A stretch of DNA of 8,063 nt from Candidatus Cloacimonadota bacterium (GTDB lineage: Bacteria; Cloacimonadota; Cloacimonadia; Cloacimonadales; Cloacimonadaceae), in NCBI GenBank assembly GCA_017995495.1, contig JAGOIS010000065.1, positions 1 through 8,063 on the forward strand, given 5' to 3'. Positions 1 through 6,190 of the stretch are shown one piece after another. Positions within the stretch are counted from its first letter, which is position 1. Each line of letters begins with the position of its first letter. A model generated the notes under the pieces. It made no database searches. It saw only the letters and a list, made by a program, of their open reading frames with translations, and had not been told where the DNA came from. The translations under genes and the position numbers were made by a program.

Positions 1-401
1 TTCTGGACGCTGGTGACCTCGTTGTTATTGATCACATTGCCCGAGGCATCGAGGTAGGTGTAGAAAGCACGGCGTGTGCTGGTGGGTTGGCGGCGACCGT
101 GATAGGTCATGAAATAGCCGCCTCCGGCGACATCGGGGATCACCCTGAGGGGCAGGCCGTTGTAACTGCCGATCATGTAATCGTAGTAGTTGGTGATGAT
201 CGCGGTGGGCAGCTTGGTGAAGCTATACTGCGGGGCCACGCGGGATTGGACCACCGGGAAAGCGTTGTCCGGATCAACCGGTGTTTTCTTCTCGATCGAG
301 GTTGGCAGTACTTTTAAGGTTGTTGCGGGCAGCAAGTCCTTGGCGAAACCAAGGCCAAGGGCAAGGCTGAGCGTTAATATGACCAGTATGGTTTTTTTCA
401 T
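1..401 (-). CDS. Exported protein of unknown function, N-terminal part (3' end beyond window)
   Basis: The reading frame opens with ATG at 401-399 and runs off the left edge after 133 complete codons. An AGGAGG ribosome-binding site (407-412) sits 5 bases upstream and fixes the start. Residues 1-20 form a typical signal peptide: a KK pair, a hydrophobic stretch rich in Leu/Val/Ile, then GFA before a likely cleavage site near residue 20. The mature part has a short Pro/Thr/Lys linker. It then has an aromatic segment (TNYYDYMIGSYNGLPLRVIP, about residues 73-92) and a Gly-rich strand followed by YHGRRQPTSTRRAFYTYLD, which resembles beta-propeller-type blade strands. I have seen similar openings in large secreted proteins of Cloacimonadota-like genomes, but I cannot name a family. 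It follows the PorV-like gene by 31 bases with no terminator between, so it is probably co-transcribed. Whether it ends in a sorting domain like the neighbour at 1475-4588 cannot be seen here. Confidence 0.85.
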   Translation of the reverse strand, partial: MKKTILVILTLSLALGLGFAKDLLPATTLKVLPTSIEKKTPVDPDNAFPVVQSRVAPQYSFTKLPTAIITNYYDYMIGSYNGLPLRVIPDVAGGGYFMTYHGRRQPTSTRRAFYTYLDASGNVINNNEVTSVQ

Positions 402-406
402 TTATA

Positions 407-412
407 CCTCCT
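407..412 (-). promoter_or_regulatory. Ribosome-binding site of the partial exported-protein gene
   Basis: A perfect AGGAGG on the minus strand, 5 bases before the ATG at 401-399. It lies in the 31-base gap (402-432), the longest intergenic gap in the window. That gap shows no inverted repeat or T-run that would suggest a terminator and no clear promoter pair, which supports read-through from the upstream gene. Confidence 0.75.
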
Positions 413-432
413 GTATTTCTGGGGTCATAAGG

Positions 433-1464
433 TTAAAACTTGAATTTGAGGGACAGGCGGTGAGCGCTTTTAAGGAAGGTTTCTTTTAGAGCGCCCATGT
501 CTGTGTAGGCGTAGTCGATATTGATAATGGCAAAGCGGGTCGGGATCTGGTATCCGAGCCCGGCGCTGAAGCCATTGGCATCATAATTGAGCTGGTAGCC
601 TCCGCGGAGGAAGAGGTTGCCCAGCTTGTATTCCGCGCCGAGGTTCCAGGTTTCCATGCGGTCGATAACGTTGTCCAACTGGGCGGAAACGATCAGATGA
701 GTGGTGTCGGTGCGCAGCACGTCTCCACAGATCCCCAGCGAGAAACTCATGGGGATCTTGGAATCGAGTTCCTGGCCGTCTTCGTCGATCATTCCGTCGC
801 CATCGTTGTCGAAGAGGTCGAAGGGATCTTCGTCGTTGCTTCCGTCTTCGTCGTCATCCACCAGATAGCGGATGTCGGGGCCGAAATTGCGCAGGGCCAT
901 GCCGATCTTGAGGTTTTTCCAGCCGGTGTTGTAGATTGAGCCGACGTCGAAAGCATAGCTGTTCACGGAGAAGGTGTAGAGATTCTCCCTCAAATACTTC
1001 ACGCCGATGCCGGCGGAGAACTTGTTTGTGAACTGCTGCGCGTAGTTGAGGCCAAACGCCATGCTGCTGTTGGTGAACTGCTCACCGGTGGGCCCGAAGG
1101 TTTCTTCATCGGTGATATCCATCTTGTCCATGTGCAGCACAGAACCGTAGGCGGCAAAGGTGGAGACGCCGTTGGTGTAGGTGCCGGCCACGAAATCGTG
1201 CATGATGCCGGCAGGCCAGTTGGTGTGGGAGGCCATGGCCTGATTCTCAAAGGCGGGGGCAAGTCCGGCGGGATTCCAGTATACAGAAGAAACGTCGTCT
1301 GTGACTGCGGTGTAGGCTTCGCCCATGCCGATGGCGCGGGCGTCCACACCCAGTTTAAGGAATTGCAGAGCTGCCGTTCCGACCTTGCCGAATGGCTTGG
1401 CGGACAGCAGTCCGGGCAACATCATAAGTGCCAAAACGACGATCAAGATAGGTTGTTTTTTCAC
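433..1464 (-). CDS. PorV/PorQ-family outer-membrane beta-barrel protein
   Basis: A 343-residue protein starting at GTG 1464-1462. This start has a strong GGGGAGG site (1469-1475) and gives a clean signal peptide (residues 1-22, ending LLSA). The frame stays open far upstream (to 1857), but that part overlaps the previous gene and is not protein-like. Residues about 29-70 carry the hallmark of the PorV/PorQ (UPF0164-like) family: GTAALQFLKLGVDARAIGMG, then AYTAVTDDVSSVYWNPAGLA. The rest alternates barrel-like strands and the protein ends in Phe (LSLKFKF), as outer-membrane barrels do. PorV in Bacteroidetes is the type IX secretion shuttle that binds sorting domains of cargo; others of the family are FadL-like barrels of unknown role. 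The upstream gene encodes a sorting-tail protein, so a role in its export or anchoring is plausible but inferred. Residues 203-230 are an acidic insertion with calcium-loop-like motifs, probably a loop between strands. Confidence 0.88.
   Translation of the reverse strand: MKKQPILIVVLALMMLPGLLSAKPFGKVGTAALQFLKLGVDARAIGMGEAYTAVTDDVSSVYWNPAGLAPAFENQAMASHTNWPAGIMHDFVAGTYTNGVSTFAAYGSVLHMDKMDITDEETFGPTGEQFTNSSMAFGLNYAQQFTNKFSAGIGVKYLRENLYTFSVNSYAFDVGSIYNTGWKNLKIGMALRNFGPDIRYLVDDDEDGSNDEDPFDLFDNDGDGMIDEDGQELDSKIPMSFSLGICGDVLRTDTTHLIVSAQLDNVIDRMETWNLGAEYKLGNLFLRGGYQLNYDANGFSAGLGYQIPTRFAIINIDYAYTDMGALKETFLKSAHRLSLKFKF
775..858 (-). other. Acidic, calcium-loop-like insertion in the PorV-like protein
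   Basis: Codons 203-230 encode two Asp-rich units, DDDEDGSNDED and DNDGDGMIDEDG, separated by PFDLF. Their spacing (DxDxDGxxDxD) resembles thrombospondin type-3 and EF-hand-like calcium-binding loops. Calcium binding is inferred from this pattern. The insertion interrupts otherwise barrel-like sequence, so it probably forms an exposed loop. Confidence 0.65.
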
Positions 1465-1468
1465 TATT

Positions 1469-1475
1469 CCTCCCC
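1469..1475 (-). promoter_or_regulatory. Ribosome-binding site deciding the GTG start of the PorV-like gene
   Basis: GGGGAGG on the minus strand, 4 bases before the GTG at 1464-1462. Its first G is also the last base of the upstream TAG stop (1477-1475), so the two genes are very tightly linked. This site, together with the signal peptide that follows, decides the start against any upstream alternative. Confidence 0.75.
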
Positions 1476-4400
1476 TATTTGATGATGACGAACTTGCCGA
1501 CCTTGATCTGGTTGTCGGCCTTGTTTTGGATGGAGTAGAGATACACTCCGGGGGCGATGATCTGATTGTGCTTGGAGAGCAGATCCCAGGCGTGCATGCC
1601 GCTGGCGGCCAATCCCTGAGTGGCGGCTTTGGAAACAGTGATGATGTCGGCCTGGTAGGCTCCATCGTGATCCATTTCCTGCACCAGATCTCCAGCCAGC
1701 GTATAGACGCGGATTTTGCACTGCTGCGGCAGATTGATGAACCACAGCCTGCGGCTCTTGTCGCCTTTTTCGTCGTTGTCGCGACGGCCGTCGAAGGTGC
1801 TTCTGCCAATGTAGGGATTGGGCACCACATAGATGTTATCCATGGTTTCCCGGGCAAGCGTGCCGGGGAAGAAGATCTTCATGTTGGCATCGGCGTCACG
1901 ACCAGTTTCCAGGAAATTGAGTTTCTTTTCAGGCATACCGCGGTCGTAGGCTGTTATCGCCACATAGCATTCAACACCCTTGCGGGGGTACATGATCGCG
2001 GAGTTGTAATAACGGCGGGCAAGCCTTTCATTTTTCAAATTGGCCAGCTTATCAAGCTCTGCTGCAGTGGGTGGGGTGGACTGGGGAATATTGACCTGAC
2101 CGCCATGACCAGGAAGGGGGATCATATTGGAATCATAGAGCTCATCGAAGATCTCCGGCCGCATCTCGGGATGCTTGAAAAGCCGGGCCTGAAGATTCTT
2201 GATCATGAACGCTGGCAAGCTGGAATTTGCATCCGCTATGGCTTGTGCCTGCTCTTCCAGGTCTGTGCTCCAGTCGACAGTGGGATCGTAGACAGGCCAG
2301 CCGTAGAAAATGTCACCCGGATTCTGGGTGTAGGCATAGTTTTCGTCATAGACTGTGAATTGGGTATAGAATTCGGCCGCCTGATCAGGCGTGAGATCCT
2401 TTTTCCATTCGTTTTTATTGGGCAATCCCTTGTCGACGCCCAGGTAGCCGCCGTAATTCTTGTATATACCTGGATATATTGTCCCATAGTTTACAGAGTA
2501 ATCCTCAATATCCTGGTCAGTATCGACTTTGTCCCAGCGCTCCATCAAGGTCCAGTCTTCCTGTGATCCGCTGCCACTTCTGCCCCAGGAGCTGTAGCCC
2601 TGGAAATCGTGCCGCAGGCGAAATGCCGTGTAGGGATTGACCTCTGCGTTGGGGTTCCAGCCGCTGGCAAGGGAATCGGTCAGGGCGGGCCGCTGAAATT
2701 CGAGGGGGTAAGTGCTCCAGTCAACCGCGTTGGGGTCTGAATCCAGCCCAGGTTTATACTGAGGGCCGTCCGGATGTTGCCAGCCCATATAAGCGCTGCT
2801 GACCGTCTTGGTATCGGTGGAAAACTCACTGCGGTTGTCCCAATACAGATCAATTTTGTTGCCATTGTCGGACATCTCCGCGAAAAGTTTGGGTATTGCT
2901 GGAGGTTCCGGCGGATTATAGTGGGGGAAAGTGTCCGGAAGCACAACGTCATTCAGCAGCTGAGCCCGGCCGTAGACATCTTTGGCCCACTGGCAAGAGC
3001 CTTTAAGGTCTTCCTTATCGTCACCGGGAAACACCGCAACCACGATCTTCATGGTCTTGCCGGGGGCAAGGTTCCAGGAATTCTCTGTTGGGGAGCCCAT
3101 TCCCTTTTGATCGCCGTAGAAGCAGAACAGGAATCTGGTGTCGTTGGGGGAGGGTTGTTCGTATTCCGTCTGGTCGATCTGCTCGGGACGCAGGGGGGCG
3201 TATTTGGTTTCGTTGGGATTCTTGCCTGTCAACAACCAATATTTTTCGTTGGCTGTGCGCTGGGGTGAGAAGTTCCAGGAGTAGGGATTAGAGTCGTCCG
3301 GACCGTCTCCCACCTTCCAGTACCAGCAATGGAACCGGAGCTTTTCAGGGTCAGGCGTGCAAACGCGCGCGCCAACCAGACCGGTGGTCAGGCCGCCATC
3401 GCCGTCTGCATCGTAAGTATAGGCAAATTCATATCCCTCACCCTTGACATAACCGGATTTGTCGTCTGCCGCTTTTTCAGAACCCATGCTTTGGGGCCCG
3501 GTGTCGCAGTCCATGTAAATGCCCATGGCGCAGTCGAAAAGGGTGTCCTGGGTGGCAATGTTCATGTTGGTGACATCGAACTCCACATAGACCAGGTTTT
3601 TGATGAAGTCGTAGCTCCACTGGTAGGACATCTGCCTCACGCGCACATTAAGCGGATAATGGCGGTTGCTGCTTCTGGACTGGCCCAGGTCGCGATCGCC
3701 GATCGTGCCCAGGGGGCAATAGTCGTAATAGAAAGAGATGAAGTCCTGTTCAGAGACAGGAGCTCCGTCCTCGTCAACCTGGCCGTCACCGTCGTCGTCG
3801 TTGGGGTTGGCGAAATCAAAGGTCGTGTGCATCCTGTCCGATAATTCCATGAATCCCAGGGGGAACCAGATCTCGGCATTCGTTCCGGAGTTGATGATAT
3901 CGTAGTTTTGGGTGTCGGCAATATACTGTGAGCCAAAGGATTGGAACTGGCTGGGAAGCTCGGAGGCCACTCGCAGGGGGAAGGTGTAGCCCACAAAGTC
4001 TTCGTCGATGATTCCGTCACCGTCGTCATCCACTCCTCGCTGTTGGTATCGGGTGCTGGCGGATGCAATACCGTCCAAGGCGTTGTAGGCGTTGTACATA
4101 TCCACCGCAGCAGCGTTTCCAGCCACCAAGGGATTGTAAGCCGGAAGGAATTCATAACGGTCTGCGTCGCCGTCAAAACCCACTGTAACCAACGTGTCGA
4201 CCACAGGTTTCATCCAGGGCCGCCAATCACTGGAGCCTTGAGCAACCGTGCCAGTGCTGTCGGCGCTGGGATGTTGGGCTTTCCAATAAAGTTTGCGGCC
4301 GGCATCATCACGGCGGTATTTTTTGGCTCCGAACCAGAGCGCACCCTGGTAGAGGTAGTCGATGCCGCTTCCACCCGGATATTCCAGGGATGGGTACTGT

Positions 4401-4588
4401 GGCACCACGTCGTCTCCGGAGCCGAAGAAACCGTAGTTACTCACCCTCAGCCAAATGTTACCCACATTGTGGTAGAGGGAAAGGTCCAGTTTCTTCGATC
4501 CTGATGAAGATTCAGCCATGGCCGCGTAAGCCGATCCGGAGACCAGCAAAACCAACAGCAGGCAGAATACGAATTTGTTAAACTTCAT
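1475..4588 (-). CDS. Large secreted protein with type IX-like C-terminal sorting domain
   Basis: A 1037-residue protein with ATG at 4588-4586 and a GGGAG site 6 bases upstream. Residues 1-22 are a signal peptide (hydrophobic LLLVLLVSGS, cleavage near AYA). Residues 40-90 hold a pattern I know from large secreted FCB-group proteins: NVGNIWLRVSNYGFFG, then a YPGGSGIDYLYQGALWFGA stretch. Two Asp-rich loops follow at 187-197 (DDDGDGIIDED) and 264-274, and a weaker DADGDGG at 393. Residues about 567-690 look fibronectin-III-like (KIDLYWDN, then HDFQGYSSW), with a long insertion, and CYVAITAYDRG near 874 may be another strand of such a fold. Residues 918-1037 form the sorting domain: VVPNPY, LWFINLPQQCKIRVYTLAGDL, and APGVYLYSIQ ending in GKFVIIK. 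I see no catalytic motif, so its ligand or enzymatic role is unknown. It lies 19 bases after tonB and 10 before the PorV-like gene, suggesting a surface partner of the uptake system. Confidence 0.9.
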   Translation of the reverse strand: MKFNKFVFCLLLVLLVSGSAYAAMAESSSGSKKLDLSLYHNVGNIWLRVSNYGFFGSGDDVVPQYPSLEYPGGSGIDYLYQGALWFGAKKYRRDDAGRKLYWKAQHPSADSTGTVAQGSSDWRPWMKPVVDTLVTVGFDGDADRYEFLPAYNPLVAGNAAAVDMYNAYNALDGIASASTRYQQRGVDDDGDGIIDEDFVGYTFPLRVASELPSQFQSFGSQYIADTQNYDIINSGTNAEIWFPLGFMELSDRMHTTFDFANPNDDDGDGQVDEDGAPVSEQDFISFYYDYCPLGTIGDRDLGQSRSSNRHYPLNVRVRQMSYQWSYDFIKNLVYVEFDVTNMNIATQDTLFDCAMGIYMDCDTGPQSMGSEKAADDKSGYVKGEGYEFAYTYDADGDGGLTTGLVGARVCTPDPEKLRFHCWYWKVGDGPDDSNPYSWNFSPQRTANEKYWLLTGKNPNETKYAPLRPEQIDQTEYEQPSPNDTRFLFCFYGDQKGMGSPTENSWNLAPGKTMKIVVAVFPGDDKEDLKGSCQWAKDVYGRAQLLNDVVLPDTFPHYNPPEPPAIPKLFAEMSDNGNKIDLYWDNRSEFSTDTKTVSSAYMGWQHPDGPQYKPGLDSDPNAVDWSTYPLEFQRPALTDSLASGWNPNAEVNPYTAFRLRHDFQGYSSWGRSGSGSQEDWTLMERWDKVDTDQDIEDYSVNYGTIYPGIYKNYGGYLGVDKGLPNKNEWKKDLTPDQAAEFYTQFTVYDENYAYTQNPGDIFYGWPVYDPTVDWSTDLEEQAQAIADANSSLPAFMIKNLQARLFKHPEMRPEIFDELYDSNMIPLPGHGGQVNIPQSTPPTAAELDKLANLKNERLARRYYNSAIMYPRKGVECYVAITAYDRGMPEKKLNFLETGRDADANMKIFFPGTLARETMDNIYVVPNPYIGRSTFDGRRDNDEKGDKSRRLWFINLPQQCKIRVYTLAGDLVQEMDHDGAYQADIITVSKAATQGLAASGMHAWDLLSKHNQIIAPGVYLYSIQNKADNQIKVGKFVIIK
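1478..1837 (-). other. Type IX-like C-terminal sorting domain of the large secreted protein
   Basis: Codons 918-1037. The order of motifs matches Por-type secretion tails: a VVPNPY opening, a hydrophobic strand with INLPQQCKIRVYTLAGDLV, a Trp in HAWDLLSKHNQ, then APGVYLYSIQ and a final basic-hydrophobic strand GKFVIIK at the very C-terminus. In Bacteroidetes such tails direct proteins across the outer membrane through the type IX machinery. FCB candidate phyla carry related tails, and whether they use the same machinery is less certain. Confidence 0.8.
3767..3799 (-). other. Asp-rich calcium-loop-like motif 2 of the large secreted protein
   Basis: Codons 264-274 encode DDDGDGQVDED followed by Gly, the same pattern as the motif at codons 187-197 about 77 residues earlier. 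The regular recurrence suggests linkers between structural units stabilised by metal. Confidence 0.65.
3998..4030 (-). other. Asp-rich calcium-loop-like motif 1 of the large secreted protein
   Basis: Codons 187-197 encode DDDGDGIIDED, the DxDxDGxxDxD pattern of thrombospondin type-3/EF-hand-like loops. It is nearly the same as the motif in the PorV-like protein downstream. Calcium binding is inferred. Confidence 0.65.
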
Positions 4589-4607
4589 GCAATACTCCCA
4601 ATGTATC

Positions 4608-5258
4608 TTAATTTAATTTGAATTCGACAGGTACGATCACAGTTGTATCCACGGGATTGCCGCTGCTCTTGCCGGGTTGGAAGCGGATGTAGCGTACCGC
4701 CGCGATCGCGGCTTCGTCCAAACCACCGGGGCCGCCCTGGACAGAGCGTAGCACTTTGATGTTGCCCACGCTGCCGTCCTTGTAGACGTCAACTTCCAAC
4801 ATCACCGTGCCCTGTACGTTTGCCCGGCGGGCAAAATCCGGATACACAGGATTGATGCGGCCAATGGGCACCGGCGGGTCGTCCCAGGGAACAAAATCGA
4901 AAGGTTTGTCATCGTTTCCAGACTGAATGGATGAACTGGTGGTGGATTGCAGGTCGCCAAAGACCTGCAGAGCCTGGGCCCTTTGTTCAGCCAGTTCAGG
5001 CGTGTCCTCGGTTGCCAGTTCTTCACTGATCATCGGGATGTTGATCTGGATTTCCTGCTCCTGGACATCCTCTTCCTTCTGGCGTTGGTCGGGAGGCGCT
5101 TCAGCCATCTCGGCCATGGCAGTGACATCCTTCTGGCGTTGCGAATCAGACCTAGGTGTAACCAGGAAGGCAAACAGCATGAGGGTTATGGCCAAGGCCA
5201 GCGCCTTGCTGAACTGGGCGTTGCAATGGTCTTTCCAGTCAAATGATTTGAGTGCCAT
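4608..5258 (-). CDS. tonB: TonB-family energy transducer
   Basis: A 216-residue protein with ATG at 5258-5256 and an AGAGGTGA site just upstream. It starts 10 bases after the second exbD stop. The N-terminus is cytoplasmic (residues 1-16), residues about 17-34 form one membrane anchor, and residues 35-130 are a periplasmic spacer rich in Glu, Gln and Asp. Residues 134-216 are a TonB C-terminal domain: INPVYPDFARRANVQGTVML, DVYKDGSVGNIKVLRSV, GGLDEAAIAAVRYIRFQPG and PVEFKLN. The protein should carry energy from the ExbB-ExbD motor to the outer-membrane receptor encoded upstream. Unlike E. coli TonB, the spacer has no Pro-Glu/Pro-Lys repeat run, only PP pairs near 55 and 128. The membrane segment has Ser17 but no His; the only His (residue 11) lies before it. 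The family assignment is firm; pairing with this receptor is inferred from gene order. Confidence 0.93.
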   Translation of the reverse strand: MALKSFDWKDHCNAQFSKALALAITLMLFAFLVTPRSDSQRQKDVTAMAEMAEAPPDQRQKEEDVQEQEIQINIPMISEELATEDTPELAEQRAQALQVFGDLQSTTSSSIQSGNDDKPFDFVPWDDPPVPIGRINPVYPDFARRANVQGTVMLEVDVYKDGSVGNIKVLRSVQGGPGGLDEAAIAAVRYIRFQPGKSSGNPVDTTVIVPVEFKLN

Positions 5259-5268
5259 ATTTCACCTC

Positions 5269-5694
5269 TTACAGCTTTTTTTGCACTTCAAAGACCACGT
5301 TGCGGGTATCCGCGTCCTGAAGTCGCATCATCACGTCGCGAACGGCTTGATAGCGGGTGTCTCTGTCCGTTCTGAAACAAACCTGCAAGGTCGGGATCTC
5401 CCGGGCCTTGGCCTGCATGGCATCGATGATGGAGTTATCATCCACCGAACGGGGAAAATCGTCGATCAGGATCTCTTCCTTGCGGGTGATATATATGGTG
5501 GCGGATTCATTGCGGGATATCCGTTCAACGTTCTGAGAGGCGAAGGGGAACCTTTCCCTCTGCACCCAGAACACTCTTTCCTGCACGAAGACCGTGGAAA
5601 CCATGAAGAAGAGCAGCAGCAGGAAGGCAATGTCGCCGGTGGAAGTGGTGGGAATGCTCACTTCCGGCTTTTTTTTCATCATTATCTTAGCCAT
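5269..5694 (-). CDS. exbD: ExbD/TolR-family biopolymer transport protein (second copy)
   Basis: A 141-residue protein with ATG at 5694-5692. Its AGGAG site (5702-5706) overlaps the TAG stop of the preceding exbD (5707-5705), indicating linked translation. After a basic N-terminus (MAKIMMKKKP), residues about 18-38 form the single membrane helix with STGDIAFLLLLFFM. Asp21 corresponds to the conserved membrane Asp of ExbD/TolR that takes part in proton use. The remaining ~100 residues are the periplasmic domain, including IYITRKEEILIDD, a strand-like LQVCFRTDRDTRY and a C-terminal helix and strand ending VVFEVQKKL, as expected of ExbD. It differs strongly from the first copy outside the membrane segment, so the two may form a mixed dimer inside the ExbB ring (inference). 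Confidence 0.93.
   Translation of the reverse strand: MAKIMMKKKPEVSIPTTSTGDIAFLLLLFFMVSTVFVQERVFWVQRERFPFASQNVERISRNESATIYITRKEEILIDDFPRSVDDNSIIDAMQAKAREIPTLQVCFRTDRDTRYQAVRDVMMRLQDADTRNVVFEVQKKL
5621..5661 (-). repeat. Paralogous repeat in the membrane-segment codons of the two exbD genes (copy 2)
   Basis: Partner of 6108-6148, with only synonymous differences between the copies, encoding the same 14 residues around the conserved membrane Asp. Confidence 0.8.
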
Positions 5695-5704
5695 TGCTAC
5701 GCTC

Positions 5705-6178
5705 CTATATTGCCGTTGAAATGGAGATCATGGCCCGGTCACGGTAGGTGACCAGATGGTCCACAACCCTCACCATATCGTTATATTTGGCTTCGGGGTC
5801 GGTTTTCACAAGGAACAGCATCTTGGTGGATCTCAGATTGGGATCTTTCTCCTGTCGGTTCAGGGCGTCGCGCATCTTGATCTTCTCCAGGATCAGTTTG
5901 TCCAAGTCAGCATCGCTGTAATTCCTGGGTTCTGCCTCGTTTATTTTCAGCAACCCGGTATCGGTGATCTCGATCCTGGTCATTTCCCGGTCTGTGAGTT
6001 TGATCTCAGTGGTCTTCTGCATTTCCTGGTTCGCAGCCTTGTTGAGCTGGACCTTCACTCCTTCCTTGACGTCGAACTTGGTGGTCGACATGAAGAAGAC
6101 GATCAACAGGAAAGCGATATCGCCGGTCGACGTGGTCGGAATGCTGACGCTACCCCTTTTCTTGCGGGTGACTTTCAT
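5705..6178 (-). CDS. exbD: ExbD/TolR-family biopolymer transport protein (first copy)
   Basis: A 157-residue protein with ATG at 6178-6176, preceded by AGGGGGA and 12 bases after the exbB stop. The N-terminus MKVTRKKRG is basic and cytoplasmic. The membrane helix (about 17-33) contains STGDIAFLLIVFFM with the conserved Asp20. The periplasmic part has Lys/Glu-rich stretches (residues 35-65), a strand-like TRIEITDTGLLKIN, and a C-terminal half with KMLFLVKTDPEAKYNDMVRVVDHL, the usual ExbD fold ending in a strand. It is somewhat longer than the second copy because of an extra charged segment near 95-115 (KIKMRDALNRQEKDPNLRS). It should form the peptidoglycan-facing, proton-driven part of the TonB motor. 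The tandem pair is an old duplication. Confidence 0.94.
   Translation of the reverse strand: MKVTRKKRGSVSIPTTSTGDIAFLLIVFFMSTTKFDVKEGVKVQLNKAANQEMQKTTEIKLTDREMTRIEITDTGLLKINEAEPRNYSDADLDKLILEKIKMRDALNRQEKDPNLRSTKMLFLVKTDPEAKYNDMVRVVDHLVTYRDRAMISISTAI
6108..6148 (-). repeat. Paralogous repeat in the membrane-segment codons of the two exbD genes (copy 1)
   Basis: These 41 bases match 5621-5661 in the second exbD at 34 positions. All 7 differences fall at third codon positions, so both encode VSIPTTSTGDIAFL. This is direct evidence that the pair arose by duplication and that the membrane segment is under strong purifying selection. Confidence 0.8.
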
Positions 6179-6190
6179 TGTTCCCCCTTA

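Noticed and set aside
402..432. Possible terminator or promoter between the PorV-like gene and the last gene
   Set aside because: No inverted repeat, T-run or recognisable promoter boxes in these 31 bases beyond the AGGAGG site; read-through is more likely.
1465..1857. N-terminal extension of the PorV-like frame by 131 residues
   Set aside because: The extension is low-complexity Ser/Thr/Pro/Arg sequence overlapping the upstream coding sequence. A GTG at 1464-1462 has a strong ribosome-binding site and begins a proper signal peptide.
1325..2566. 413-residue plus-strand open frame
   Set aside because: It lies entirely antisense to the large secreted protein and the PorV-like gene. It starts inside a coding region without a convincing ribosome-binding site and shows no family motif. 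It is a by-product of codon bias on the other strand.
4927..5751. 274-residue plus-strand open frame
   Set aside because: It is the antisense shadow of tonB and both exbD genes; the minus-strand products carry full family motifs.
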